DNA of 18,427 nt, from positions 1-18,427 of the forward strand of contig DASZMN010000061.1 in NCBI GenBank assembly GCA_035551835.1, written 5' to 3'. Source of the stretch: Bog-473 sp035551835. GTDB lineage: Bacteria > Actinomycetota > Acidimicrobiia > Acidimicrobiales > RAAP-2. Below the pieces are notes generated by a model. The model did no database searches. It was not told the origin of the DNA and saw only the letters and a program-made list of their open reading frames with translations. Positions 6,902 to 18,427 of this stretch are shown piece by piece; the first letter of the stretch is position 1, and every line of letters begins with the position of its first letter. Position numbers and translations under genes: made by a program.

Positions 6902-7051
6902 CCGGCGGCGGCGGCCTGACCCGATCCCTGAATCGGAGGGGCGGCCGATAACGTAAGCCCGCAATGTGGCCGAACGACCCCGGGGCGCCGGATCCTTCCG
7001 TCCGCGTGGGATCGCGCACGGTTGCGCGCATCTGAAGGGCTCGGGACCGGC

Positions 7052-9565
7052 ATGGTGAGCGTGCGGGAACCATCGGTGGCGGTGCGCGAACCGCCACCTC
7101 CCCCGCGCCGGACGCGCCGCCGGGCGGCCTGGTGGTGGGTGCCGGGAGCCATCACCGTCGTCACGATCGCCAGCGTGATCGTGGTCACCCTGACGCAGCT
7201 GCATCCGAGCCTGCTGCTCACCAACACGACGACGACGGGCGGCGACACCGGCGCGCACATCGCGATGCCGAAGTACATGGAGACGCTGATCAGCCACGGT
7301 CACCTCACGGGCTGGGACCCCGGCTGGTACGACGGCTTCCCTCTCTACACCTTCTATTTCACGCTGCCCGACTTCTTCATCGCCGTCGGCGGCTGGGTGA
7401 TCCCCTACGACGTCGCCTTCAAGATCGGCACCATCTTGGGGTCGGTGCTCCTCCCCGTCACGGCGTGGGCCTGCGGCCGCTTCTTCCGCCTGCGGCCGCC
7501 CATCCCGACCCTGTTGGCCGCCGCGACCCTGCCGTTCCTCTTCGATTACACGTTCACGATCTACGGGGGCAACCTGTTCTCGACGCTGGCGGGGGAGTAC
7601 GCCTTCTCGTTCAGCCTTGCCCTGTCCGTCCTGTTCCTCGGGCTGTTCGCCGCGGCGGTGCGCGAGGGCCGGCACCGGGCCTGGGCGGCGGTCGTGCTGG
7701 CCGGCTGCCTCCTCTCCCACATCGTGCCGGGGCTCTACGCGCTCGGAGGCGCGGTGCTGCTCACCGTGATCGAATTGCTGCCGGCGCGGTGGGGTATTGC
7801 CGACACCGGGCTGCGCCTGTGGCGTGGCGACCGGTCGGCCGAGCAAGTGCCGAGGACACGCACGCTGTGGCGTGCCGGGTCGACCGTCGGCATCGGCCTG
7901 CTGCTCTCCGCGTTCTGGCTCGTGCCCTTCGGTCTGGAGCGCGCCTACGCAACGTCGATGGGGTACACGAACCTCACCACCTATCTGAACCAACTGTTCC
8001 CCGAGGCCGACACGTGGGCCCTCGTCATCGCGGGCGTAGGTGTCGTGCTGGCGGTGCTGCTGCGGAGCCGTTTCGGGCTCACGGTCACGGCCCTGGGCGC
8101 GGCGTTCGCACTGGCCGAGGTGTTCGACCCGCAGGGGAGCCTCTACAACGTCCGGCTCCTTCCCATGTGGTTCGTCTCCGTCTACTTGATGGCGGGGTGG
8201 ACCTTCGGGGTGGGCTGCATCTTGGTGGCGCGGGCGTGGCGACGAGCGAGACAGCAGCGCTGGGATCGCTACGAGGCGTCGTTCCGCGAGCCGGGCTGGG
8301 TCGCCGCGCCGGGCCTCCCGATGGAGGGCGCCGGTTCCGGCGGCGGTTCCGGCGGCGGTTCCGCTGAGAGTGCGCCGTACGCGACCTATGTTCCGCCGGC
8401 CCCCCGCCGGCCGCGCTGGGGCCCGGCCGCGGTGAGCGGCGCCATCGTGGGCCTGGTCGCGGTGCTCCTCGTGGTGGTCCCGCCCTTCGTGTCCTCGAGC
8501 TCGTGGGGCCCGGTGCACCTCGGGCCGAACGAGGTCACGAACTGGTCGTCGTACAACTACAAGGGGTACGAGGGGCAGAGCTCCTACGCCGAGTACCGCG
8601 GCGTCATCCAGTCGATGGAGACGGTGAGCCAGCGCTACGGGTGCGGCCGCGCCATGTGGGAGTACAGCGCCAGCGAGAACCGCTTCGGCACCCCCGAGGC
8701 GCTCATGCTCCTGCCGTACTGGACGAGCGGCTGCGTCGACTCGATGGAGGGCCTGCTCTTCGAGTCCTCGACCACCACGCCGTATCACTTCATCAACCAG
8801 GCCGAGTTGTCCCAGGGGCCGTCGGAGCCCGAGGTCGGGCTGCCCTACGGGCCGGTGGACGTGACGCTCGGGGTGCAGCACCTCCAGCTCCTCGGGGTGA
8901 AGTACTTCATGGCCGAGACGCCCGAGGTCGAACAGCAGGCCAACGCCGACCCCGCGCTCCAACTGGTGGCGAAGACCGGCCCGTGGACCTACAACTACAG
9001 CGGCGTGCTCACGCACACGACGTGGGACATCTATCTCGTGAAGGACTCCGGGCTGGTGACCCCGCTGCACAACGACCCCGCCGTGCTGTCGGGCGTCGAC
9101 CCGGCCCCTTCGGGCTGGCTCAACCAGTCGCTGGCCTGGTACGACCACCCGATCCGTTGGAACGTCGAGCTGGCGCAGGGCGGACCGGCCTCGTGGCCGC
9201 GCACCACGGTCGGCGACACCCGGCCCCCGGTCAAGCGGGTCGCGACCACCAAGGTCACCGACGTCGCCCAGACCGACACCTCGGTCAGCTTCCACGTGTC
9301 CAAGGTCGGCACGCCCGTCCTGGTGAAGGTGTCCTACTTCCCGAACTGGCACGCCAGCGGCGCGGACGGCCCGTGGCGGGTGACGCCGAACCTGATGGTG
9401 GTCGTGCCGACCAGTCACGACGTGACCCTCACCTATGGCCGCTCGGGCGCGGACTACCTCGGCGACTTCCTGACCGTCGTGGGGGTCCTGGCCCTGGTGG
9501 CCCTGCTCCTGGTCCCGTGGCTGCTGGTCCGGCGCGGTCGCCGGGCTCGGCCCCCCGCCGCCTGA
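7052..9565 (+). CDS. Large membrane protein, GT-C glycosyltransferase-like (PTPS-related membrane domain)
   Basis: The 837-residue product begins with a Pro/Arg-rich cytosolic tail, then a membrane segment (28-48) and an outside loop with TTTTGGDTGAHIAMPKYMETL (about 59-79) and HLTGWDPGWYDGFPLYTFYF. The early Asp-rich loop after the first span and many later hydrophobic spans to about residue 400 fit GT-C enzymes and the '6-pyruvoyl-tetrahydropterin synthase-related' membrane family (PF10131-like). A Gly/Ser and Pro/Arg linker (about 420-455) leads to another span, a large extracytoplasmic domain (about 480-800) and a final span (806-827). Members are thought to transfer sugars from lipid carriers outside the membrane; this is inference. 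The ATG at 7052 is chosen over TTG at 7022, though GAAGGG upstream is distant (12-13 bases). Confidence 0.75.
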   Translation: MVSVREPSVAVREPPPPPRRTRRRAAWWWVPGAITVVTIASVIVVTLTQLHPSLLLTNTTTTGGDTGAHIAMPKYMETLISHGHLTGWDPGWYDGFPLYTFYFTLPDFFIAVGGWVIPYDVAFKIGTILGSVLLPVTAWACGRFFRLRPPIPTLLAAATLPFLFDYTFTIYGGNLFSTLAGEYAFSFSLALSVLFLGLFAAAVREGRHRAWAAVVLAGCLLSHIVPGLYALGGAVLLTVIELLPARWGIADTGLRLWRGDRSAEQVPRTRTLWRAGSTVGIGLLLSAFWLVPFGLERAYATSMGYTNLTTYLNQLFPEADTWALVIAGVGVVLAVLLRSRFGLTVTALGAAFALAEVFDPQGSLYNVRLLPMWFVSVYLMAGWTFGVGCILVARAWRRARQQRWDRYEASFREPGWVAAPGLPMEGAGSGGGSGGGSAESAPYATYVPPAPRRPRWGPAAVSGAIVGLVAVLLVVVPPFVSSSSWGPVHLGPNEVTNWSSYNYKGYEGQSSYAEYRGVIQSMETVSQRYGCGRAMWEYSASENRFGTPEALMLLPYWTSGCVDSMEGLLFESSTTTPYHFINQAELSQGPSEPEVGLPYGPVDVTLGVQHLQLLGVKYFMAETPEVEQQANADPALQLVAKTGPWTYNYSGVLTHTTWDIYLVKDSGLVTPLHNDPAVLSGVDPAPSGWLNQSLAWYDHPIRWNVELAQGGPASWPRTTVGDTRPPVKRVATTKVTDVAQTDTSVSFHVSKVGTPVLVKVSYFPNWHASGADGPWRVTPNLMVVVPTSHDVTLTYGRSGADYLGDFLTVVGVLALVALLLVPWLLVRRGRRARPPAA
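8333..8363 (+). repeat. 12-base tandem repeat coding GSGG linker
   Basis: GGTTCCGGCGGC at 8333-8344 and 8345-8356 is followed by a partial copy to 8363. It encodes the Gly/Ser linker of the membrane protein between its two membrane regions. Confidence 0.8.
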
Positions 9566-9580
9566 GCCCGGTTCCCACGG

Positions 9581-9600
9581 CCCGGCCCGGCCCGGCCCGG
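9581..9600 (+). repeat. CCCGG pentanucleotide array
   Basis: Four perfect CCCGG units, with imperfect units on both sides (9578-9611), lie just after the membrane-protein stop. This is simple-sequence DNA in the 150-base gap before the TetR gene. Confidence 0.8.
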
Positions 9601-9676
9601 CTCGGCCCCGGAGGTGAGGCCGCGCATACCTCTCGGTGCGACGTGTCCCCTCGTCAGCCCGGAGTTGTCGCCGCGA

Positions 9677-9707
9677 TGAGACAAAAGGGACACAAAGTGT
9701 CTAAGAT
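9677..9707 (+). promoter_or_regulatory. TetR promoter with overlapping dyad operator
   Basis: A perfect inverted repeat GACAC-AAA-GTGTC occupies 9689-9701. It sits between a weak -35-like TGAGAC (9677-9682) and a TAAGAT -10 box (9702-9707). The -10 ends 8 bases before the ATG at 9716, so the mRNA is probably leaderless; no Shine-Dalgarno is present. A repressor bound to the dyad would block RNA polymerase, as expected for TetR autoregulation. Confidence 0.55.
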
Positions 9708-9715
9708 GTGCAGCA

Positions 9716-10318
9716 ATGACCGTGACGCTGGCCACGTCGGGCGGGGGCGCGACGGAGACGGAGACCTTCGCGACGCGGGCGTTCACTTCGACTGAAGAGC
9801 GCATCCTCATCGCCGCGCTCGGCCTGATCGGCCGGCAGGGCGTCCAGCGCCTGGGCATGGCGCAGATTGCGGACGCCGCCGGCGTGGCGCGCGGCACCCT
9901 GTACCGCTACTTCCCCAGCCGGGACCACGTCCTGGCCGCGGCGGCCGATTACGACGAGGCCCGTTTCAGCGCGGGCCTCGACGAGGTGCTGGCGTCGGTG
10001 CAAGAGCCCGAGGCCCGCATCGGTGCCTTCGTCGGGTACGCCTTCGACTTCATCCGCAGCCACCCGGCCCGTGGCCTCTTCGAGTCCGAGCCCGGCTTCG
10101 TCCTGAGCTACCTGCTCGACCACCTGCCCGCGTTGCGCGGCGAGCTCATCGGGCGCCTGGGCGACGCCCTCGACACGGTGCCCGCCGTCAAGGCGGGCGA
10201 GCTCGATCGTGAACAGCTGGCCGACGTCATCGTCCGCCTCTTCGCCTCGAGCTGGATCATTCCCGAGTCGGACGAGACCTCACTCGTGCAGTCCCTGAGT
10301 CGCATCTTGCAGATCTGA
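9716..10318 (+). CDS. TetR-family transcriptional regulator
   Basis: The 200-residue protein has the TetR N-terminal DNA-binding domain: ERILIAALGLIGRQGVQRLGMAQIADAAGVARGTLYRYFPSRDHVL (residues 28-73, given in parts by the helix-turn-helix at 48-66 and the YRYF signature at 63-66). The remainder (about 80-200) is a helical ligand-binding domain that I cannot match to a known effector. TetR proteins bind palindromic operators as dimers and release DNA on binding a small molecule. A 13-base dyad lies 15 bases before the ATG. The P450 gene starts 17 bases after its stop, so the two are likely cotranscribed and the ligand may be a P450 substrate or product. Confidence 0.93.
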   Translation: MTVTLATSGGGATETETFATRAFTSTEERILIAALGLIGRQGVQRLGMAQIADAAGVARGTLYRYFPSRDHVLAAAADYDEARFSAGLDEVLASVQEPEARIGAFVGYAFDFIRSHPARGLFESEPGFVLSYLLDHLPALRGELIGRLGDALDTVPAVKAGELDREQLADVIVRLFASSWIIPESDETSLVQSLSRILQI

Positions 10319-13300
10319 GTTCCAGGAGGAATCACATGGAGACCGAAACCCAAACCGAAGAGGCCTCGGCCGGCGACGGCTACGGGGAGAACCCGATGTC
10401 GGGCATGGACCCCGAAATGGCGGCCAACCCGCAGCCCATTTTCAAGGCCCTCCGGGCCGACATGCCGGTGATGTCCATCGACATGCCCAGTGGTCCACGG
10501 GGTGTGATGCTCACGAAGAAAGAGGACATCATGTCGGCGCTGCGCCAGCCCGACGTCTTCTCCTCGAACATGGACGCGGTCGACCTGAAGAACAAGCGGC
10601 CGATGATCCCGCTGCAGATCGACCCGCCCGAGCACAAGAAGTTCCGCAAGCTGCTTGACCCGATCTTCGCCCCGCGCAAGATGGCCGCTCTGGACGATGA
10701 GGTCTCGGCGCTCGTCAACCACCTGATCGATCAGTTCATCGATCGGGGGGAGGTCGACTTCGCCAAGGAGTTCTCCGTCCCCTTCCCGTCGCAGGTGTTC
10801 CTGACGCTGCTCGGCCTGCCGCTCGACGAGCTCGATCGCTTCATCGCGATGAAGGACGGCATCATCCGGCCCGACCACGTGACCGGCAAGAAGTATGGCT
10901 CCAAGGAGGCGCTCGACTACCAGCAGAAGACCGCGGACTCCGTCTACGACTACTTCAACGAGATCCTGGACCTGCGCGAGGAGGAGCGACGCAACGACAT
11001 CCTGTCGATGTTCCTCGACGCCGATGTCGAGGGAGAAAGCCTGAGCCGTAACGACATCTTGGACATCTGCTTCCTGTTCCTGATCGCCGGCCTCGACACC
11101 GTGACGGCGACCCTGGACTGCATGTACGCCTTCTTGGCGCAGCATCCGGAGCAGCGACGCCAGCTGGTCGAGGACCCCTCGCTGATCCCGAACGCGATCG
11201 AGGAGATGCTGCGCTGGGAGACCCCGGTGATGGGCATCGCCCGGGTGGCCGTGCAGGACACCGAGCTGGGGGGCTGCCCCGTCCACGCGGGCGACCAGGT
11301 CATGGTCATGATCGGCTCCGCCAATTGCGACGAGGACGAGTTCGCCGACGGCGACGTCGTGCGGTGGGACCGCGACGTGAACCCGCACATCGCCTTCGGT
11401 GGTGGCATCCACCGCTGCCTCGGTTCGCACCTGGCCCGCATGGAGCTGCGGGTCGCGCTCCGCGAGTGGCACAGGCGGATCCCCGAGTACGAAGTCGAGG
11501 CGGACCACACCCTCGTGTACACGCCGGGCATCCGTTCCATCGAGCACTTCCCGATGCGGTTCACCAAGGCGTAGGCCCTCGCGGTCCCCAGGCGACGCGT
11601 GGAGCGGACGCCTAGGGTGACCGCCATGACGGAACGGCACGACCCGCGAGCGCGGCGCCTGGCCGTGGTGCTCGAGCCGGTGGCCGCGCAGGTGTATTTC
11701 TCACCCGAATGTCACGCGGCCTACGCCAAGCTTGGGTTCTCGCCCAGTCCGGCCACGTCGCCGAGCGGGGTCCAGCTCCCGGACGGCCCGGCCTACTTCA
11801 CCAGCCGCGGCTCGGTCATGGGCCAGGTGCCCGGCGCGGTGGTGGCCGCGGCGTTCGCCGTCTTCAATCCCGAGGCGGTCGTGCCCTCGGTCGAGTTCGG
11901 GTGGAGCAAGGTCGACGCCCCGACCATCTGTGACGCGCGGACCCGGGGCGCCGTGGGCCAGCTCGAACGCATCCTCGGCCCGTCGCCCGACGGCTTGGCC
12001 CGCGCGACCGACCTGCTCGAGTCGGCGGCGACGCCGCTGCGTCCCGAGGGCAAGCCGCTCTACGCCGGCCTGTTGAGTCTGGGCCTGCCCGGCGAGCCGC
12101 TTGCGAACGCGTGGCGCCTGGCCGACATGCTGCGCGAGTACCGCGGGGACGCCCACACGGCCGCCTGGACGGCGGCCGGCCTCGACGCCACGGAGATCGG
12201 CCTGTTGACCGAGCCCTACTGGGGCCTTCCCCTGCGCACCTACGTGCGCACCCGGGCCTGGTCCGACACGCAACTCGATGCCGCCGAGGCGCGCCTGGTG
12301 GCACGGGGCCTTCTCGCCGGCGGCGCACTCACCGACGCGGGCCGCGCCGTGCGCGAGGCGATCGAGGCGGACACGGACGTGCAGTGCACCCCGATGCTCG
12401 AGGCGCTCGGCGACAACCGGTTCGAAGAGTTGACCGGCCTGCTGGCGCCGTGGGGCCGGGCCATCCGCGACGCCGGCGGGTATCCGGCGCAGGGGCCGCA
12501 CGAGCTGGCGCCCTCGGGCTGAACCGGTCGGCCCCGAGCCCGCTCCCGGACCTCAGAACAGCGGGGACCACGCCGCGCTGCGGAGCAGGCGGCTCTCCCA
12601 GCGATCGCGGACCTCGAGGGCGTCGTGCAGCCACGTCCCCGGCGCCGACGCCTCCGGTGGCAGGTCGTGGCCCAGCATCCACATGACGGCCTTCGTGTTG
12701 ACCACGCGCTGCCACAGGATCACCTCGGTCGTCATGTGCGTCCCGAAGACCGGCTGGAAGGCGGCCTCGAGTTCGATCATGCCCGTGCCCTCCTCCTTCT
12801 GGCTGCTCAGCGTGTTGTCGTAGAGGGTGCCCGCCTTGTCGAGGTAGGCCTGCAGCCCTCCGGCGAACGGCCATGCCGTGTCCTCCATGAAGAGGGAGTT
12901 CTTGTGGGTCTCGCCGTTCACCGGCACGGTGGCGAGGTCGATCTCTTGCAGCGGCGACCAGGACACCGGCCGCACGACCTTGGCCCGGCAGGAGTGGCGC
13001 ATGGCGTCGACCTGGGCCGACCACTCGGCCAGGTCGCCCGCTCGCACGCGCTCGGCCAGCTCCTCCCACGCCGTGGCGTCGCGGCAGCCCGTGATCGTGA
13101 CCACGGTGTAGGCCTGTCCGCTCCCATGGGAGAGGCGCAGGTACCAGAGCAGCCGGCTGCCGTCGGACTTGGCCAGCGTCGGCAGGTACTGGTCGCGGTA
13201 GGCGTCGTCGAACGCGTCCTCCTGCTTGCCGGCGACCTGATGCACTTGGTGAAGCAGCAACACGGTGGGGCTCCCCCTTTTTGGCGATCGTTACATGGTG

Positions 13301-16300
13301 CGTTTCGTCAGCGGATGACGTCAGTGCGTGGTGGCGATGCCCCCGTCGACCGGGATGATCGCGCCGGTGAGGTACGCGCCCGCCCGCGAGCTCAAGAAGA
13401 TGGCGGCGCCCGCCATGTCGTCGGGCCGGCCGATTCGCCGTAGCGGCGCGCTGGAGGCGATCTGCTCCCCGAAGGCCTCGAGGGTGGCGGCCATCATCTT
13501 GGATTCGAAGGGACCGGGCGCGATCGCGTTCACGGTGATGGCCGGCGCGAGGCGTTTGGCCAGGTGGCGGGTGAGCTGGTGCACCGCCGCCTTCGAGGCC
13601 GAGTAGGCGTAGGTCTCGAGCACCGGCACCGAGATGCCGTCGATCGAGCCGATGTTGATGACCCGGGCCGGCTCCTCCTGGGAGCCCGCCTTCTCCAGCA
13701 AGGGGAGCATGAACTTGGTCACGTGGAACACGCCCTTCACGTTGAGCGCGAGCACACGCTCGAAGGCGGCCTCGTCGTAGTCGGCCAACGGCGCGCCCCA
13801 GGTGGCGCCCGCATTGTTGACCAGGATGTCGAGCTTGTCGACCCGCGACGCCATCTCGTCGGCCAGGCGACGGCACTCCTCCTCCTTGGACAGGTCGGCC
13901 GGCACGGCCACACAGGTGCCCTTCTTCGAGAGCTCGTCCGCCACCTCCTGGCAGATGTCCGCCTTGCGTGAGGAGATGTAGACGGTCGCGCCGGCGTCGA
14001 CGAAGCCCTCGGCGATCATCTTGCCGATGCCGCGGCTGCCCCCCGTCACGAGTGCGGTTTTGCCGTCGATGGAGAAGAGGTCAGAGGCGGTCATGGGCCT
14101 CATTCTGGCCCGAGGAGGGTGCGGCCCGCCTATCCGCTCGGGGCGGTGGTCCGCGCCGACATGGTCACGAAGTCACGGGCCCACGAGGCCGTGAAGAAGG
14201 TGGCCGGGCCCTGGACGCTGCTCGGCGCAAGGCCGGTCCCGTTCGCCGGCGCCGCCGGTGTCCCGGCCGGCGGGGCGTAGGTCGCGTACACCGGCCAGGA
14301 CGGGTTGATGTCGAGCTCCATGCCTCGCACCACGCCGGCCGCAACGAGGAGCTGCGCGAGTTGGAGCGGATCGAGCGCCGGGCCGGCGACGTAGACGAGT
14401 GCGCCGTTCGCGGTGACCCCGATGGCCGAACGCCACTGGTTCTCGATCCCTCCCCCGGAGCACGACGACACGCCGCAGGTGGCACCCCAGACGTTCCAGT
14501 CAGGGTTGGATGCCTGGGCCGTCGGCTGTCCAGCCGCCACGAGCGGGACGAGGTTCTGGCGGACCGCGATCACGTCGGGCGTCATGGTGACGTCGGTGCC
14601 CCACGCGCCCACGTTCACCGAGCCGTCGGAGCGGATCACGAGCGAGGCGGACCCGCTCACCAGCGGGTAGATGGTGCGACCCTCGGTGAGGTAGCCGCCT
14701 CCGGCGTCCTTCATGAGAAAGCCGCCGTTGAACGCCGCGACGAGCGTCGCCGCCTGCGCCGGCTGGACGGGCGCGGTGAACAGGTAGGGGCCGCCGCCGG
14801 GACTCTTGGATCCCGAGTAGAGCTGCGCGCCCAGCAGGTTCGTGTCCATCCAGGCGATCCCGGCGTCGGCCGTCCCACCCGGAGGGACCAGATGCGTCTC
14901 GTAGACGGCCGAAAACCCGTTCACCGGCCGGCCCGCCGGCGCCCACGTGCCGTCGGTCGGGGTCGCGGGTGGGGCGAACGGAGTGAGCGCAGCCGGCGCG
15001 GGCAGAGGTGTGGGCCCGGGCGGCGCCGTCGTCGTGGTCGTGGTGGGAGGCGACGTCGTCGACGTCGTCGTGCTCGCCACGTGCCGCGCGCCATGGCCGG
15101 CCGCGGTGGTGGCCGAGGGTGGCCCGCTGCTGCACGCGGCCAGAAACGCCGCCCCGACCACGAGCCCGGCCGCTCCGAGCAGCCTCCGCTTTCGCACGCC
15201 TCCCACCCGCGTCAGCGTACGGCGCTGCTCCCGCGCCGAGGGATCTGGCGCGCCCGGCCTATCAGGTTCAGGGGGCGGCCAGCGCCAGCGCGCCGCGCAC
15301 GAGGACACTGGCGCCGATGCGCAAGGCGCCGTCTTCGACCGAGAAGGTCGGGCTGTGGTGCATCCCGCTCGAGCCGTCGGCCGCCGCACCGCCGACGAAG
15401 AAGTAGCAGCCCGGCAGGTGGTTGAGGAACTCGCTCACGTCGTCACTCGGCGCGGCCGGCGGCATGCGCAGCACGGCCTCGTCGCCCAGCACGACCTTGG
15501 CCTCCGACTCCACCAGATCGACCACCGCGGCGTCGTTCACCACCGCCGGCGTGTGTTCGGGCAGTTCGAGGTCGACCTCGACCCCGAGGTCGTCGGCGAC
15601 CGTTGCGCACAGCGCGACCAGGCGGTCGATCGCCTGGGCGCGCTGGGCCTCGGTGAACGTCCGCAGCGTGCCGGTCACGGTCGCGGCGGTCGGCACGACG
15701 TTCACGGCCGTGCCGGCGCGGAGCGTGCCGGCGCTGCACACGCAGTCGGACCCCTCGAAGGAGAGGCCCTCGACCACCGTGCGCAGCCGTCCCACCAGCT
15801 CGGCCGTGGCCCGGATGACGTCACCGGTCGCGCTCGGCACTGCGCCATGCCCCCCGGGTCCGCGCAGCGTGATGCGCAACGCGTGAGCCTCGGACATGGT
15901 GATCCCGGCCCGCAGGGCGACGATCCCGCTGGGAATGACCGATGTCACGTGGAAGCCGATCAGACGCGCCCCCTCCATGACAGCCAGCGCACCGCCCTCG
16001 ACCATCGCCTTGGCGCCGCACAGCGCCTCCTCGCCGGGCTGGAAGAGAAAGACGTAGCGACCGGGCAGGTCCTCTTGTCGCGAGGCCAGCACGGAGGCCG
16101 CGCCGAGCAACGAGCCCACGTGGACGTCGTGGCCGCACGCGTGCATCAGGCCCTCGATCTCGGAGTGGCCCGCCCGGCTCGGATCCTCCTGCACCGGGAG
16201 CGCGTCGATGTCGGCCCGCAGGACGACGGTGCGCCCCGGGCGGCTGCCCTCCAAAGCGAAGATCCCACCCGTGTCGGTGACGCGCAACGTCTCGGTGATG

Positions 16301-18427
16301 CCGAGCGCGGCCATGTGGTCGCGGATGAGCGTGGTGGTGTCGTGCTCGGCGAAGGCCAGCTCGGGCCGCCGGTGGACGGCACGCCGCAAGTCGACCATCT
16401 GGTCGTAGACGGCATCGCCGGGGGAGGGCCCGAGCAGGTCGTCCACGCCCCCAGCGCCTCTCAGCGACCGAGCAGGTCGCGGGCGATGTGGGTGACCTGG
16501 ATCTCGTCGGTGCCCGCGTAGATCTGGAAGACCTTGGCGTCGCGGGCCAGCTGTTCCACCCGGAACTCGGACATGTACCCGTTGCCGCCGAAGAGCTGCA
16601 CCGCCTCCATCGCCACCTCGGATGCGACCTGGGCCGAGTAGAGCTTCATGGCCGACGCCTCGGCCAGGGTCAACGACTTCCCCGCCGCCGACATCTCGAT
16701 GTGGCGGAACACCAGGTTCTCGACGTTGAGCCGGGCGATCTCCATCCTCGCCAACTTCAGCTGGATGAGCTGGAACTCGGCGATCGGGCGCTCCCACAGC
16801 AGACGGTCCTTGGCGTACTGGATCGAAAGCTTCAGGCATTCCTCGATCAAGCCGAGCGACATGGCCGCCACTCCCGCCCGCTCGGTCACGAAGTTGCCCT
16901 TGGCGCTCTCGCGGCCCTCGTTACCGCCCGGCGTACCCTCGGTCTCGCCGAGCAGGCGGTCCTTGCCGGCCCGCACGTCGGTCAGGAACAGCTCGCCGGT
17001 GGGCGACGAGTGCAGGCCCATCTTGCGGAAGGGCTTGGACTGCTCGAGCCCCGGCATCCCCGAGTCCAAGATGAACGTCAGCACCTGGCGCTGGCGCAGC
17101 GGCGTGTCAGAGCCGTCGTCGAGCTTGGCGTAGAAGACGATCGTGTCCGCGAAAGGGCCGTTGGTGATGAAGGTCTTGTTGCCGTTCAGCACGTACTCGT
17201 CGCCGTCGCGCACGGCCGTCGACTGCATGCCGCCGAGCGCGTCCGAACCCGAGTTGGGCTCGGTGATGGCCCACGCGCCGACCTTGTCGAAGGTCATCAG
17301 GTCGACGCCCCAGCGCTCCATCTGCGCCGGCGTGCCGCCCTTCATGATCGTGCCCCCGGCCAGGCCCGTGCTCACGCCGAGCGCGGTCACGATGCCCGGG
17401 CAGTAGTGGCACAGCTCGATGATCGGGATGAGCGTCATGGCGGCGCCACCGCCACCGCCTCCACCCTCGGCCCGCGCGGCGGTCGCAACCGTGGCACCAC
17501 TGGCCTTGCGTTCGATCGCCTTCTTGGCCGATTCGCGCGCCATGACGTCGAGGCCGAAGGTCGCGTAGAGCTTGCGGATCACCTCGTAGGGCGGTGTCTC
17601 TCCGTGCTCGAGCTCCTCGACGTTGGGCTCGACCTCTTCGGCGACGAAGCGCCGGACCGCGTCGCGGATCGCCAGCTGCTCCTCGGACCACTCGAACATG
17701 CGTGCCTCCCTGCGCCTGCGACCGCTGCGGCCCCGCCGCCAGCGTGCCGCAGCCTTGCCGCCGCGGCCTGTGCCCGCCCGCCCCTTGGCGAACGGCGCCG
17801 ACCGACCCTACAGCCAGGTCTCAGGCGTCGGCGATACGGCGCAAGGTGTTGCGGTCGGTGTGGACGACCTCCTCGGGCATCCGGGCGTGGTGGATGACCG
17901 AGGTCTCGGTGTAGGTGAACTCGTCGTCCACGCTGGTGTCGATCGTCGCCTCATAGCGGATGGTCTGGGCGTTCTTGTCGAGCCAGTTATTGGAGAGGAT
18001 GCCGTAGGTCTGGTTGCCCACCCGGGCCTCCAAATTGAAGACGGTGGCGTCCGCGGCGACGATGCCGCCGGCCACGACCGCAGTGCCCCGGGGGATGATG
18101 AAGCAACGGACGACTTCGCTGTCGCGGGCGTCCCACAACCAGTAGCCGACCTCGGTGTGGAAGGGGTTCTCTTCTGTCCCGCGCCACGCCGCCATGCGGT
18201 AGTCGAGTCCGTAGAGCACCTGGGAGCCGTTCTCCACCGGGCCGAACGGCTTGAAGTCGATGTGCTCGCGGTAGGGGGTGAGGCCGACCTTGGCGTCGGC
18301 GTTGGCGAACGCGACGTCCTCGCCCAGCTCGCCTTCCCAGACGCCCGCCATCCGGGCCAGCGGCCCCCACTCAGATCCAGCGCTCAACATTCCTCCTTCA
18401 AAGCTCAGGCTGCAGACGCGCTCCCAC

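Overview
The window looks like about 18.4 kb of chromosome from a high-GC actinobacterium. Codons strongly prefer G or C at the third position, and several families seen here are actinobacterial favourites: DUF6325, SHOCT-tailed small membrane proteins, an SCO6745-type protein, and a TetR/P450/SDR/acyl-CoA dehydrogenase neighbourhood. The mix would suit an Acidimicrobiia-like lineage, but that is inference. I see no tRNA, rRNA, CRISPR array, transposase, integrase or phage gene. Gene density is high and base composition looks uniform.

Layout. (1) Positions 1-1190 hold small genes: the N-terminus of an arylamine N-acetyltransferase leaving the left edge (-), a 62-residue CxxC protein (+), a DUF302 protein (+) and an 86-residue unknown (-). 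(2) Positions 1275-3211 are a translationally coupled minus-strand pair, a multi-pass membrane protein followed by a metallo-beta-lactamase-fold hydrolase. (3) Positions 3394-6813 run on the plus strand: a DUF2252 kinase-fold-like protein, then a SHOCT membrane protein, a DUF6325 protein, a second SHOCT protein and a small glycine-rich membrane-like protein. (4) Positions 7052-9565 encode a large membrane protein of the GT-C glycosyltransferase-like (PTPS-related) type. (5) Positions 9716-12522 (+) hold a TetR regulator, a cytochrome P450 and an SCO6745-family protein. (6) Positions 12553-18390 (-) run right to left as nitrobindin-like protein, acyl-CoA dehydrogenase, M20 amidohydrolase, secreted NAGPA-like lipoprotein, short-chain dehydrogenase and a NIPSNAP/EthD-like protein.

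How they may work together. TetR and P450 are 17 bases apart, and the TetR gene has a perfect 13-base dyad just upstream, so local control of the P450 by TetR is the simplest reading. The P450, SDR, acyl-CoA dehydrogenase and M20 hydrolase would suit oxidation of a lipid, terpenoid or other hydrophobic acid; the substrate cannot be read from sequence. The SHOCT-DUF6325-SHOCT cassette probably makes a membrane-associated assembly of unknown role and is the best candidate here for an undescribed system.

A recurrent regulatory feature is visible. Four genes without a Shine-Dalgarno (NAT, TetR, SCO6745-family, lipoprotein) each have a TANNNT hexamer ending 7-8 bases before the start codon, the geometry of leaderless transcripts. 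Most other genes have clear Shine-Dalgarno sites. A 30-base imperfect dyad and a SigF/SigB-like promoter lie ahead of the small gene at 6511.
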